Origin: Pigoraptor vietnamica
Taxonomy: Eukaryota > Opisthokonta > Filasterea
Direction: 5' to 3'
Assembly (NCBI GenBank): GCA_943704525.1
Contig: CALSCQ010001557.1
Location: 1 to 30,515, forward strand
DNA length: 30,515 nt
Numbering within the stretch: the stretch's first letter is position 1; each line of letters starts with the position of its first letter. The notes beneath the pieces are model-generated. The model saw only the letters and a program-made list of their open reading frames with translations, did not search any database and had not been told where the DNA came from. Below, one piece after another: positions 20,313 to 30,451 of the stretch. The position numbers and the translations under genes were made by a program.

Positions 20313-23300
20313 TGTGTATTTCGGTGTGACAGTGTGAGTATCATTGTGCTTGTGTGTTTAGTGGGTAGATGTGTTGTCACCGTGTGTGTGATGCCGAGGT
20401 CGTGTCGTCATAGTCTCAGAATTGCTCTCGTTTGCTGATGCCTTCGCTGTCTCCATGCATCAGCCGATGGGATGCCCTTGTCGCGCGAGTGGGCAAGGCG
20501 AAAGTGATTTCCCTTGGCGGCACCTCGAATTCGTCCTCTCTGGACGCTGCGTTTTCGAGCGCAGTGGCCACATGGGGCGCTGGTGGCATGCTTGTCGTCG
20601 ACATCCCGGCATCTTCCCTTCTTACGCTGACTGGTCCCGTTCGCCTGCCCAGCGGCGTCGGCGTCGTTCTGTCCGGACAGGGAACCGTGGCGTGCACGTA
20701 CGGCGCTTCCGGTGCCGGTGGCGCAGCGCTGCCGGACCGCGCACCGCTGTTGTCGTTTGTCGGCAATTCCGTTGCTGTCGTGCTCGATCTTCGCGTGGAG
20801 AACTGCACGCTCGAGACTGGCAGTACTGCCATGCTCGCCATGGACGGCATCGGCGTGGCGCGCGGTCGCTGGGCAAGCGAGCCCGTGTCGCGCATTCCGC
20901 CCGCGTCGTCCGGCGGTTGTCTCGCGGTTTCGAACGCGACCGTTGTTGTGCGCGCCTCGCACTTTGTGGCGTGCTCGTCTGCGCGCGGCGGTGTGGCGGC
21001 CCTTTCCAACGGGACGTCTGTGCTCGTGGCGGAGGAGTCTTTCTTTGCGCAGTCGCGCGCACTGTTCGAGGGCGGGTCGCTTGTTGTGGCCGATGCTTCG
21101 CTTGCACTTTTCGCGTCTTCCATCGTCGAGGATTCGAGGACCAATGGCGGCATGGGTGGGGGTTTCGCGGCTGTGCTGGATGACGGCGTGCTGGACATTG
21201 TTGGGTGCGACGCGCGGACGCTCTCTGCAACCGATGCTGGTGGCGGTTTCGTCAGCGCGCGCAACGGCGCCACTGTAAGGGTGAACGACAGTCGCCTTTA
21301 CGACTGCGCAACCACGAAATCTTCGGACACGTCGTTTCTCAAGGCTTGCGGCGGTTGCTTCCACGTTGGCGACAGGGTGTCCCTCACGGTGGTTGCGACA
21401 TCCGCCGATGGCGCAACGAGCGAAGGCGGCGGCTTTCTGTGCGCCGAGGGATTTGCGAGTGTGAGCGTTGCTGCGTGCACGATCACGAACGCGACCGCCA
21501 CTGTCGCTTTGGGCGACGGCAACGGAGGGGTCGCTTTACTCTTAGACGCCTCCCAGTGCCGCGTGACAGGCAGCTTCATCGGCGCCGCCGTCGCAAGCAC
21601 CTTCGGGGGCTCGTTCGCCGCGCTGGACAGGTCCCGCTTGACGCTGGAGGGCGTCGTGGCCACCGACACGCGCTCGCATATCGGCGGCTTTTTGTGCATG
21701 CAGGGCTTCGCCGAGGCGAATGCGACTGACACGCACGTCAGCTTCGCCACTGCGACAGAAGTGGGCGGCGCCGTGGCGATGTTTAACGCTGAGGTGCCGA
21801 TTGTGCTGTTAGTGTACAACAGCAGCTTTGGCGATTGCACGGCGCTCAACGGCGCCTTCGCTTACATTACGGGCGCCATGTCCTTCATGAAGAACGTGAC
21901 CGTCCGTGACGTGTCGGCCTCTTCTTCTGCCGGTGTACTTTATTGCGAGTGCTCGTTTATCGGTGTCGGGATGATTATTGAGCGAGCTTCTGGCCCCTAT
22001 GGCGCTGTTGCGAATGTTGCTAGCGGTGGGTACGCGTGGCTTTACGGAGCCCTCATGACGTCTGTCTCTGGGTCTGCCGTCTTTGTCGAGGGCGCCGATT
22101 CGAAGTTTCTTCTGGTCGAATCGCTGATCGCGGACGCTGAAGTCGACCACGGCGTTGTAGCTGTCTTGGCTGGTGGGGAAGCAAACCTCACGAGCGTGGA
22201 CATCAGCGACGTCAGCGTGTCGAAGTCGAATTACGTTCTGAGTGTCTTGTACGACGGAAAACTCACTTGTCGCAAGGTGCGGTTCAGCCGCGTGTCGACG
22301 GATGGCAGCGCAGGCATCCTTTATGCGTCGGAGAGCAGTGTTGTGCACTTTAGTGACATTGTGGCCGAGGACGTAACGTCGATCGATGCCTCCTTCATCT
22401 GGTCCAGGGGCTATTCGAGAGTAACAGTTGAGAGTGCGATGCTCCTGCGCCTCACCTCGACCACTGGCGACACTGCCGTGTGGGTGGGCAAGAATTCTGT
22501 GGCGGTGCTAAGAGACGTTGTCGTGCGAATGGCCCAATCGCGACGAGGGGGTTTTGCGACTGTGGCAGATCAGGGCACCCTTTTGCTTGACCGCGTCGAC
22601 GTGGATGACGTTTCCGTGCGGTCCTACGGCGGAGTGTTTTGGTGTGCGGACAATGGGACGCTTTCCGTGACGAATTCGACGTTCCGCAACATCATGGCGG
22701 GCGACCACGGCGGCTTTCTGTCCATTGAGGGCACAGGGCGCGCGAGGCTTGAAAGCGTCGCGATTTCCAACGTGCGCGCGGGCTGCAGCAGCAACAATTT
22801 CTGCGGCGGATTTGCATCGATTTGGCGGGGCGCACGCCCGTACGCGGAGAACATGCCGCCGGCGCACGCACCCCCCTCCCTGCGCATCAAAAACGTCACT
22901 GTCACAAGTGTGTTGGGAGCCGGCGACGGGGGCTGCATTGCAGTGTACGAGCCGGCGGAGCTGGTGGTCTCGAATTCGCGCTTTTGGCAGTGCACGAGCG
23001 TCGCACGCCCGGTCCAGTTTGCGTCCGGAGGCTTCCTCTACGGCGGACCGCGCGCGGACACGTCGCTCTGGGAAATGCGGGGCGTGTCGGTCCGCAACAG
23101 CACCGCCGCCGTCGGTGGCGTCGTGTACACCATGTTGCCCCTTCCCGCGTCCATTGTCCGGGGCGACGCCTTCGTGGACGTGTCGGGCACTTCGTCGCTG
23201 TACACCGGCAGCCTCAACATCACGACTCCTGCGAAATCGCTCGCCGTTACCCCCACCGCTGTCTCTGTGGAGCCCGGCGGCACTCTCCCCGTCGTGACGG

Positions 23301-24298
23301 TATGTCCTTAAGGCATGCCAATGATTTTTTGGTCGTGTGCTAGATCATCGTTGTTGGATGGGTAACTGTGTGGGATTTCCGCGCTGTGCCTGCGTACATC
23401 GACCATAGCAGGCTCCTTACAGCGCAACCTCGGCAGGTGATTCCTAAGGACGCGTACGGCAACGTGGCATTTGTTCCGCCGTCGCGCAGCCTATCTCTCC
23501 TGATGACATCGGACGGAGACGTCGTCCGTCTCGTCGGCGGCACCGAGTCCTCGTCCGGACACCGGAGCCTCGCATTCCGAGACGTCGTGGCGTACGCTGG
23601 CAAGCGCTGGCAGAGGGGCGCACTCAGCGTACTGAGGTTCGAGCCAGGAAATGTTCTCTACAACGCCTCGGATCCCGCCGACGCGGGCCTCTTTTCCGCG
23701 AACGTGAGCCTCACCTTCTCGGACTGTACGGGAGGGAAGGCGCTTTTGCAACGTTCGAACGGGTTCGAGTGCGTGCAGCTTTCGTGCATTCCGCCGTGCC
23801 GACACGGGCGCTGCGTGGCCTTTGGTCCTGCTGTCGTGGGTGCGGTCGCGGACGTGGCGAACGCGACATTTGTGTGCCACTGTGACTCTGGATGGCTGGG
23901 AAAGTCGTGCGACATTCCCGTGATGTACACGGTCGTCGCCGTTGGGCTCGCGGTGGTGCTACTCGTCCTCATCCTGTCGATTGTGAAGTACCGCGGGCTG
24001 TTGATGTCGTACATGCGCAAGGGCTACGAGGACTGGCGATCGAAGAAAAACAGGACGGCCCTCGCGCTCATGATCAAGCAGATCGGGTCGAAATTCAACG
24101 ACGCCGTCGGAGTGGTCACGGACCTCTACGCCTTCATGCAGGTCGCCGCGCGCCCCGCGGAGGATCAGGTGCGGATTGCGTGCGCGATCGCCACTTGATG
24201 ATAATTTTATACCCTCCCCTCTTCTCCTGACATGTGCCAATAGATCGTCTCCCTCCCTGCGCCTCGTTGTCTCGCAGAACTTGCTAATGTTGTAAATG

Positions 24299-24392
<94 letters not shown>

Positions 24393-24479
24393 GTCTCTCT
24401 GTCTCTCTGTCTCTCTGTCTCTCTCTCTCTCTCTCTGTGTCTCTCTGTCTCTCTGTCTCTCTGTCTCTCTGTCTCTCTG

Positions 24480-24523
<44 letters not shown>

Positions 24524-25396
24524 TGCAGTATGGGATCATGCCCGTGTACACGGCCTTCCTCGTTATCGGCACGACGCTTGTGGGGGTGTCCGTGTTCGCG
24601 AGCGCGTGGCGCATTCGCTACACCCTGCGCGTGTCGAAGCACCCGGAACTCGCCGACGAAATGCGCCTGCTGCGCCGCAAGCTGTTTGTCACCGTGTCCA
24701 TCTTGCTCATCGTGCTGTTCAAGAACATCCCGATGATGGGTGAGTGCGTGTGCATGGGTTTCTTGTCCTGCGTGGCGTGGGTTGTGGCCCTGGTCGTGCA
24801 TCATGGCTTTTGAGTACCCTGTCGTAGATATACGGCACTCGTTTGCATAATATCATTTCTTCCTTCAGAATGGTTGGCAATCGCGTTCTCCTCGCGCCGT
24901 TGCACCGTGCGACTGACCTCTGGACGCGGACCCGCACTCGGCAGGGCTCAATGTGTACCTCACCAAGAAGGACAGCGAGCGGTGCATTGCGGTGAACGGC
25001 GCCTTCATGCTCTCGTTCGGCTGGTCGGCGTTTTCGGTGGGGTCCAACATGTCCCGCTTCGGCAAACTCTTCCGCCTCGTCGGCCGTTATCTCTCAAAGA
25101 GTCGCGAACGGGATCACGGCACCGTTAAGCCCGTTGACGACGCACAGAGCAACGTAGGGTCCCCATTCGTGGCGGACTCGCACACAAGCGCGTCGTCGAA
25201 GTTCCAGTCGGTTCTGCACAACTGTCTGCCGTGCGCGCGCCGTCACCAACACGGCGACATTGACCGGGAAGTGTCGTCGGAGGTCGGTCTCGTCATGGTG
25301 CGCAATCAGCTGCGGGACTCGCTAACGCAGTCGGCCACGGGGCTTGTGCTGAACGACGCGCTCGAGATGGGCGCTGTGGCGGACTCACGGTCGTGA
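19823..25396 (+). CDS. Beta-helix repeat surface protein with EGF-like module and about four membrane segments, 1516 residues
   Basis: Spliced model: 19823-20142, 20464-23299, 23437-24168, 24529-24739 and 24945-25396 (4551 nt; junction phases 2, 0, 0, 1). ATG 19823 gives a signal peptide (LRVLIVLVACVALACIASVR). Residues about 107-1050 are a right-handed beta-helix of the pectin-lyase/polymorphic-membrane-protein type: repeated GGF, GGV or GGC turns (SARGGVAALSNGTSVLV, EGGGFLCAEGFASVSVA, GDHGGFLSIEGTGRARLES) and many N-x-T/S sites. An EGF-like module follows at about 1164-1211 (CIPPCRHGRC to CHCDSGWLGKSC). A strong membrane segment lies at about 1214-1236 (YTVVAVGLAVVLLVLILSIV), and further ones at about 1300-1325, 1347-1367 and weakly 1381-1400, then a roughly 110-residue cytosolic tail. 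It is probably an adhesin- or receptor-like protein. Exon 5 uses the acceptor at 24943-24944; an earlier AG would break the frame. Confidence 0.86.
20189..20317. repeat. Compound (TA)n-(TG)n microsatellite in intron 1 of the beta-helix gene
   Basis: GTGCGT units lead into about 20 bp of TA repeat and then about 60 bp of pure TG repeat, inside the 321-nt intron 20143-20463. It is TG-rich on the transcript, like the DUS and gene B introns. Confidence 0.95.
24302..24523 (+). repeat. (CT)n tract with CTCTCTGT units, then (CG)n, at the 3' splice site of intron 3
   Basis: About 210 bp of CT repeat fills most of the 360-nt intron 24169-24528. The middle part (about 24383-24482) is a higher-order array with G substitutions roughly every 8-10 bp. 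The tract ends in a CG run and then GTGCAG, the acceptor of exon 4. On the transcript it forms an extremely long polypyrimidine tract. Confidence 0.95.
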
Positions 25397-26535
25397 TTTA
25401 GGCATTGCACAGCGGGCCATTCGAAGTCGTTGCTCAGTTTTTTGAATTTAACTTCGCTCTTGCCCGTTCTCAATGGAAGCAGACGAGTGCTGGACGCAGT
25501 GCGGCGCGCATGGTAGGCCTCTAGCAACCAGCGAATTATTATCGCTGGTCGTTGCTTTTTCACGGGACGGCAAGAGTCGGCGTTTGACAGCACATACCAG
25601 CTGAGTGGGCTAGTCCATTTCGGAGAACTGTGGCGCGGTGCAGTGCCGGCCTGCGAGTCGGAACCGGCAAGTTCGGCGGAGATCGTGCCGCCAGCCGAGT
25701 ACAGTAGATCACTCGATCGGCCAAGACACATTGGAGTCGGTGAGAGGCTGATCGGATCCGTCGGTCGGGGCAGGGTCAGGCGTCGGAGCAACAGCTCAGC
25801 GGCCGGTGCCACTGAACGGAACCGGCGTTTGTATCGAACCCGCCGTGACCGTGACTGACCCGTCAGCCGCGACACCGAGTGAGTGCGTGCCCGAAGCCAC
25901 AGTCCACCGCGATCCATCCGTGGCCGGGCTGCTGATCAGCCGGATTCGAACTGAGCCGACCACTGGCAACTGACTTCCTGTTCCAACTGAATCGACCTGC
26001 GATTCGGACTACTCTAAAACAGGGGTTACCAAAACTTTCTCTTTCGCGTCGAATCCGCTGCTGGCGGCCGCTCGGCGGCGTACTCGCCCGGATACTGATT
26101 GAGTTAACCACCACCTTTTGCGTAATGACGAAGTACAGTCTGTTAAACTTTAGGTCGGCCGGTCATTCGGCCGTCAGAATGGCATTCTCGGCTAACGTCG
26201 ACTGACGGTCGCCGGCCCAGCATTTACGGCGCGGGCCTGGTTCCGTTACAGTCGACGGATCCTAAAATTTTAGTTGAATCCCGTGCCCGCCGTTGATTAT
26301 ATTTTATGCAATCACTCCGAATCTGAATTCATATCAGTGAGTGTCGGTGGGGGCTGACGGCCGGCCGGCGGCGGCGTGAGATCCGGCGCCGCCGGCCCGA
26401 CCATTGGCGACTGCGAATGAGGATCGACCTCCCGACGCGTGAGGCGGTCGGCTTATAAAAGGTAAGCACGGTACACTATCGAGAGTATTGCAAAGAGACT
26501 GTCCAAAAGCAGCGCCAATCGGCTGTATGAGGCCT
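25397..26535. other. Convergent gap between the beta-helix gene and the coiled-coil gene
   Basis: This is 1139 bp with no convincing gene; the open frames here lack coding-like content. It is rich in short GGCCGG, GTCGAC and ACTGAC words. A plus-strand TATAAAAG sits at 26454-26461, directly followed by GGTAAGC and only about 75 bp from the stop of the minus-strand gene, so it could start antisense transcription. A GTTCGAATCC-like T-loop word on the minus strand at about 25950 was examined for a tRNA, but the flanking stem does not pair. Confidence 0.4.
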
Positions 26536-27518
26536 TCAGTGGCGAATGGCCCGCGGCCATGGCCCTATGTCATCAATCGGTTCCACGCGTGCACGTGTCT
26601 CCGTCAGCAGCCGACGCTGAGGATTCTCGGGTTTCCGCTGGCGCAGTCTTGGCTTGCGACGCCCCGCACCGTCGTTCGCAGCGACCGGCGATCTCGACCA
26701 CGACTCCTCACCAGGCGATGGCGCGGAAAACTCGCCCGAAACTGGCCCGGTGCCGGCCGGCGACGGACTCGTGTTAGACTGCGATTGCTGCGCCAGTACA
26801 CCGCAAATGTGCGGCAATGACTGTGTGACCGGCGTCTCGACGTGAGCGTCCGCTGTCAGTTGCATCGCCGCGCCCGTCGCCGATGCGCTGCTGCCGCCGG
26901 GTCGCTTGACTTGATTTTCAGCAGGATCGCTCTGAGCCGGCGGCCTTCTGGCCGACATCGTGACAGCCGTTGGCTCGGGGTGGCTGTTTGGGGGCTGCAT
27001 CCGTCCTGAAAAAGAACGGGAAACAAATCCACGGTTGGTTAGAAGTTGCCAGTGACTGTCAATAAAAATCTTTGACAGATTATTGTACAACGCCGGGCTG
27101 AATGCTGGCAGCACGCCCAGTCGGCTTACAAACCTGCGCCATTATCCGCTTCAGAAATTGTTCGCATGCGCAGCTGTCGTTCCAAATAGGCCCTTCCGGC
27201 GCCCCCAACGCCCCCGCCAGTGTGTCGAATCCCTCCCGCAGCAACAACGGCGTAATGCACAGTACGACGTCGGCCACCACGTCCGCAGACCTTCACACGC
27301 CGCACAACAGCACGGCTTACAATTATAGCCGGCACGGGAGCCCGGTCGTGAATGCGCCTTCCGGAGTCTCGGCGCTCTCTCTCCAACGCTTCTATTCGCT
27401 TGTTATTGTCGTCCACTTTGGCTTCGAGTCGCCGATTCGCCTCAAGCAGAAGCCGAAACTCGGCCAGAGTGCTATTAAAAAAACCGTAAGGACCATCTGT
27501 TGGCAGTGGCGTGGCCAT
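26536..27518 (-). CDS. Unrecognised protein with N-terminal coiled coil and disordered C-terminus, about 284 residues
   Basis: Simplest model: complement of 27134-27518 and 26536-27005 (855 nt). ATG 27518 opens MATPLPTDGPYG, followed by a coiled coil at about residues 16-55 (STLAEFRLLLEANRRLEAKV, DDNNKRIEALERERRDSG). The 128-nt intron has donor GTTTGT, a CTAAC branch-like motif and a strong CTTTTTCAG acceptor. The C-terminal 156 codons are Pro/Ser/Thr-rich and disordered (QPPNSHPEPTAVTMSARRPP), ending PWPRAIRH. An alternative frame through 27134-27290 looks more protein-like (DVVLCITPLLLREGFDTLAG, then WNDSCACEQFLKRIMAQ) and can enter the same C-terminal frame through a second acceptor 11 nt downstream (26995). 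The true first-exon structure is therefore uncertain. The function is unknown. It is divergent from the BAH-PHD gene, 210 bp between starts. Confidence 0.5.
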
Positions 27519-27728
27519 TCTCCAGACGAAGCGCCCTCCGACGTTGAAGATGAATTGACATTTTTTTCTCTCCCCATCGTCCGTCAGTGACCGAAATTTG
27601 ATGAACGGCTCACGTGAGTTCCGTGTTGTCCACGAAAAATTTGAAGTGTCGTGTGACACCACTGTTCGTGAAAATTGCGCAGGGCGGCATTCGTTTTTTT
27701 TCCCGCTCATCGCGCGTCCAAACGAAGA

Positions 27729-29529
27729 ATGTCAGCGCAGCCGCTCTACACGCCGAACAGGGAGTGGCGACAGGTCAGGGTGGACAACAACTTTTACACA
27801 GCGGGGGATTTCGGTGAGTTCTGAAGCCCAAACTCCGTCACGGCAGTGGTCGGCTCACAGCAGCTTGGAATGCTCCGGCAGTCGCAGCGTGCATTTGACA
27901 GTCCATGTCGTCTGTCCAAGTCCAATCACTCACGGTGCTGTACGACACTCAGTCCCTGTGTTGAACCCAATGTCAGCCGTTGTATGCCGTGAATGCCACT
28001 CGGAATGCCACGGACTGAAGTTCCTCCCACCGTGCGGCAGTCTTTGTGAGATGCGCGCAGAAGGCCACCGAGCAAGTCGCCCGAATCGACAACATCTTCA
28101 CAAACAAAGAGGGCGAAGTCAAACTCGCGGTCACGTGGCTTTATGCTCCAGAGGTAATTGTCAGGTCTGGCGCTTGCGGCAGACTCAGCCAAAGTATTAA
28201 TATGCCATTTTCACATTGCCTTCCACGGTGATGGCAGTCAGATCAATATCTTCTGTATTTCTGATTTCGGCCGGGAGGCCGGTGATGTTGTTCAGAGTAT
28301 TCAGTCGAGACAGAAAGTTATGACTTGGTGACACTGAGACTGCACTGTGGCTCCTCGCTTTGAACCATTGCCGGGCCACAGCCCACTGTGCTGTAATTAC
28401 GACTGAACTGCCTCGGCTGCTTACTGTGGACATGCCATTACGTTCAGTACCTTCAGTTTGCGTGTCTACTGTTTTTAGTTTGGTCACTGTCGGTGTTACT
28501 AATGCCTCTCTCGCTGGATGGCGGACTCTTGCATCCCGGCATGCACGGCCGTGATGCCGGTGAGATTTGTGTCACTGAAGCCATGTTCGTCCTTGCCCGT
28601 AGGATACAGAGGAAGGCCGATTGTGGCACCACGGCAAGAACGAGCTCTTCATGTGTCGGCCACCCCACCGGGAGGAGATCGAACCAGAGTCCATTGAGGA
28701 CAGATTTCGTCTCTTGACTATGCAGCAATACGAGGCTCAGCACAATGATGGAGACATGCCGACCATGTTCTGGCGATCAGAGTACAATCAACAAACGAAG
28801 GTTGTGCATGAGGTGAGTTTGAAATTCTGATGCCACTATTAATTTTCGTGAAACAATGGCCATGTCTGCCGGCGCTGCCCCCGCCCGGTACATCGGGCTC
28901 GGCCGGGACTGAACTGTTACGACTGAACGGCTTAGTTTCCTGCACCATTCAACTGATGTCATGCCGTGGACCCAGATGCCAGTGGCATCCAGTTGAATCT
29001 GTTGCCTCGGTTGCGTTTTCACGTCCGGGCTGTCGTGATTCAGTCAGTGATATGCTTTATTTCAGTTCATGACAAGTTCGTCTGACCGGACACTGATTTA
29101 CCCAACAGGAACACCTGGAGAAGATGTGCATATGTAAGCGACCGGAGAATCCCGACAAGCCACTAATTGCTTGCGATTGTTGCGACAAATGGTTCCACGC
29201 AGAATGCGTAGGGAAGGGTGGGCTGACCCAAGAGGAACTCGAGGTGAGGATATACTGATACCTCATTGTGCTGTGGACAGGTGCCAGTGTGAATGACCAA
29301 CTGTGCCGGCCTCAGCTGTCCAAGACAGCACGTATTTCTGTAACTGCCGCCCATCCTGACCGATCGGCCATCTGCTGGTGATCAGCCGGCTGTGGTGATT
29401 GCACGGTGCAGTTGGCTGTTGCCGGCCATGCCGGAAAGTGATCTGTCTGCTAATCCGCAGACTGTTTACATGGATTGCGTGCAGGCATTGGGACATTTCT
29501 TCTGTCCAGGCTGTTCAGGTTCGGCCTGA
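27729..29529 (+). CDS. BAH-PHD chromatin reader, 195 residues, five exons
   Basis: Spliced model: 27729-27813, 28041-28153, 28603-28812, 29109-29243 and 29485-29529 (588 nt). After MSAQPLYTPNREWRQVRVDN the BAH domain runs from about residue 20 to 130: FYTAGDFVFVRC, VARIDNIFTNKEGEVKLAV, TWLYAPEDTEEGRLWHHGKN, ELFMC, then MPTMFWRSEYNQQTKVVHE. A PHD finger follows with all zinc ligands: MCICKRPENP, LIACDCCDKWFHAECVGKG and FFCPGC just before the stop. BAH domains bind nucleosomes or methylated histone tails and PHD fingers read the H3 N-terminus. The short BAH-PHD pairing resembles plant EBS/SHL-type readers, though descent is not shown. Acting in the nucleus on histone H3 is inferred. The last exon is only 15 codons and completes the final CxxC, so this gene would be missed without splicing. 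Introns here (227-449 nt) lack the CA/TG microsatellites seen to the left. Confidence 0.9.
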
Positions 29530-30190
29530 CCGACGCCAATTACAGTAAAGGGCACTCTACTCAGCCCATAGGGCCACGAGAGAAAGAGAGCAGCAAGCCA
29601 CTTTAGTGTGACTGAGCCCAACTGAAGTGATGCAGGCCAGCTACTCAGTGACAGGCCATGGACCGTGCAATGCCCTAACTGACATTGACTGATTCCCCGA
29701 TTGCTCACTATCCGACTCACGTGAGTGGGGAGGGTTGGGAGGGGGGGTCCAACAGCCCTAAATTGTTTTGCGTCCATAGTAAAAAACCCCCACCCTATGA
29801 TCAACGGAGACCCAAAATGTTAACGTACGGTCGATGTAACGCTGGTCAACCCCCACCCTATGATCAACGGAGACCCAAATGTTAACGTACGGTCGATGTA
29901 ACGCTGGTCAACCCCCACCCTATGATCAACGGAGACCCGGAATGTTAACGTACGGTCGATGTAACGCTGGCTGGTCCGCAAAAAGTGGGCAGTACACATA
30001 ATTCGCATGTGAGCCAGAATCCATACTGAAAAATAGAAAAATATTTAGGTGACATGCTTTCTAATAATACCACTGACCGCGGTGACGTCCGACATCACCG
30101 TTCGGACTGAAGTCGGCGACGCGGCAGCCGCATGGGCAACGTGGCGGCTACCGGCGCAAGGCGGCGGTGAAAGTGTGCTTTGTCAGTGTC
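29530..30190. other. Gap downstream of the BAH-PHD gene
   Basis: No convincing gene was seen. The stretch contains the three-copy 62-63-bp tandem repeat described separately and an AT-richer patch at about 30000-30070. Confidence 0.4.
29787..29970. repeat. Three tandem copies of a 62-63-bp unit
   Basis: Copies at 29787-29849, 29850-29911 and 29912-29970 share CCCCCACCCTATGATCAACG, GTTAACGTACGG and TCGATGTAACGCTGG. They differ only by a few bases after GGAGACCC; the last copy is slightly shorter and ends CTGG. The unit contains TGATCA and GTTAAC palindromes. No reading frame or known element explains it. Confidence 0.9.
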
Positions 30191-30451
30191 ATGGCCCCCA
30201 CCCTGTGTTGGAAGTGCTCGTTGATGCGACGCTTCTGTCGCACGTGGCAATTGTGCGATACGTGCCGTCTGCGAGACGACGAAGAGCGCCGTGAAACGCT
30301 GCGTGCAAGGCAACGTACGTTTCGTGCGGGGACTGTGAGTGAGGCGCGAGAGCGCGGCCGCGACGAGCTCGCTAACGAAATTGAAGTGGCGTCTCTAACC
30401 CTTTTGTCACTGAGGTCACGCGCACGCCTGTGTGTGTGCATCTGTGTTTAA
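30191..30451 (+). CDS. Possible small Cys-rich protein or first exon (weak)
   Basis: ATG 30191 opens MAPTLCWKCSLMRRFCRTWQ, and two CxxC pairs (CWKC and CDTC) could bind zinc. They are followed by an Arg/Glu-rich helix (DDEERRETLRARQRTFRAG). A consensus GTGAGT donor follows at about 30338, so the reading may be a first exon rather than the full 86 codons, whose tail is low complexity (RARLCVCICV). No family is recognised. It overlaps another open frame, and the evidence is thin. Confidence 0.25.
   Translation: MAPTLCWKCSLMRRFCRTWQLCDTCRLRDDEERRETLRARQRTFRAGTVSEARERGRDELANEIEVASLTLLSLRSRARLCVCICV

Noticed and set aside
24296-24736. Long Ser-Leu and Arg-Glu repeat frames around 24.3-24.6 kb
   Set aside because: They are translations of the (CT)n tract in an intron; only the part from 24529 is real coding sequence, in another frame.
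24841-24944. Alternative exon 5 start at the CTTCAG before AATGGTTGG
   Set aside because: It would leave the reading frame that encodes the membrane segment and tail; the AG at 24943-24944 restores it.
25306-25917. 203-codon minus-strand frame overlapping the end of the beta-helix gene
   Set aside because: It overlaps a well-supported exon in antisense, has no recognisable content and no fitting splice structure.
25930-25970. Possible tRNA T-loop (GTTCGAATCC on the minus strand)
   Set aside because: The flanking five-base stem does not pair and no matching A-box or acceptor stem is visible at tRNA spacing.
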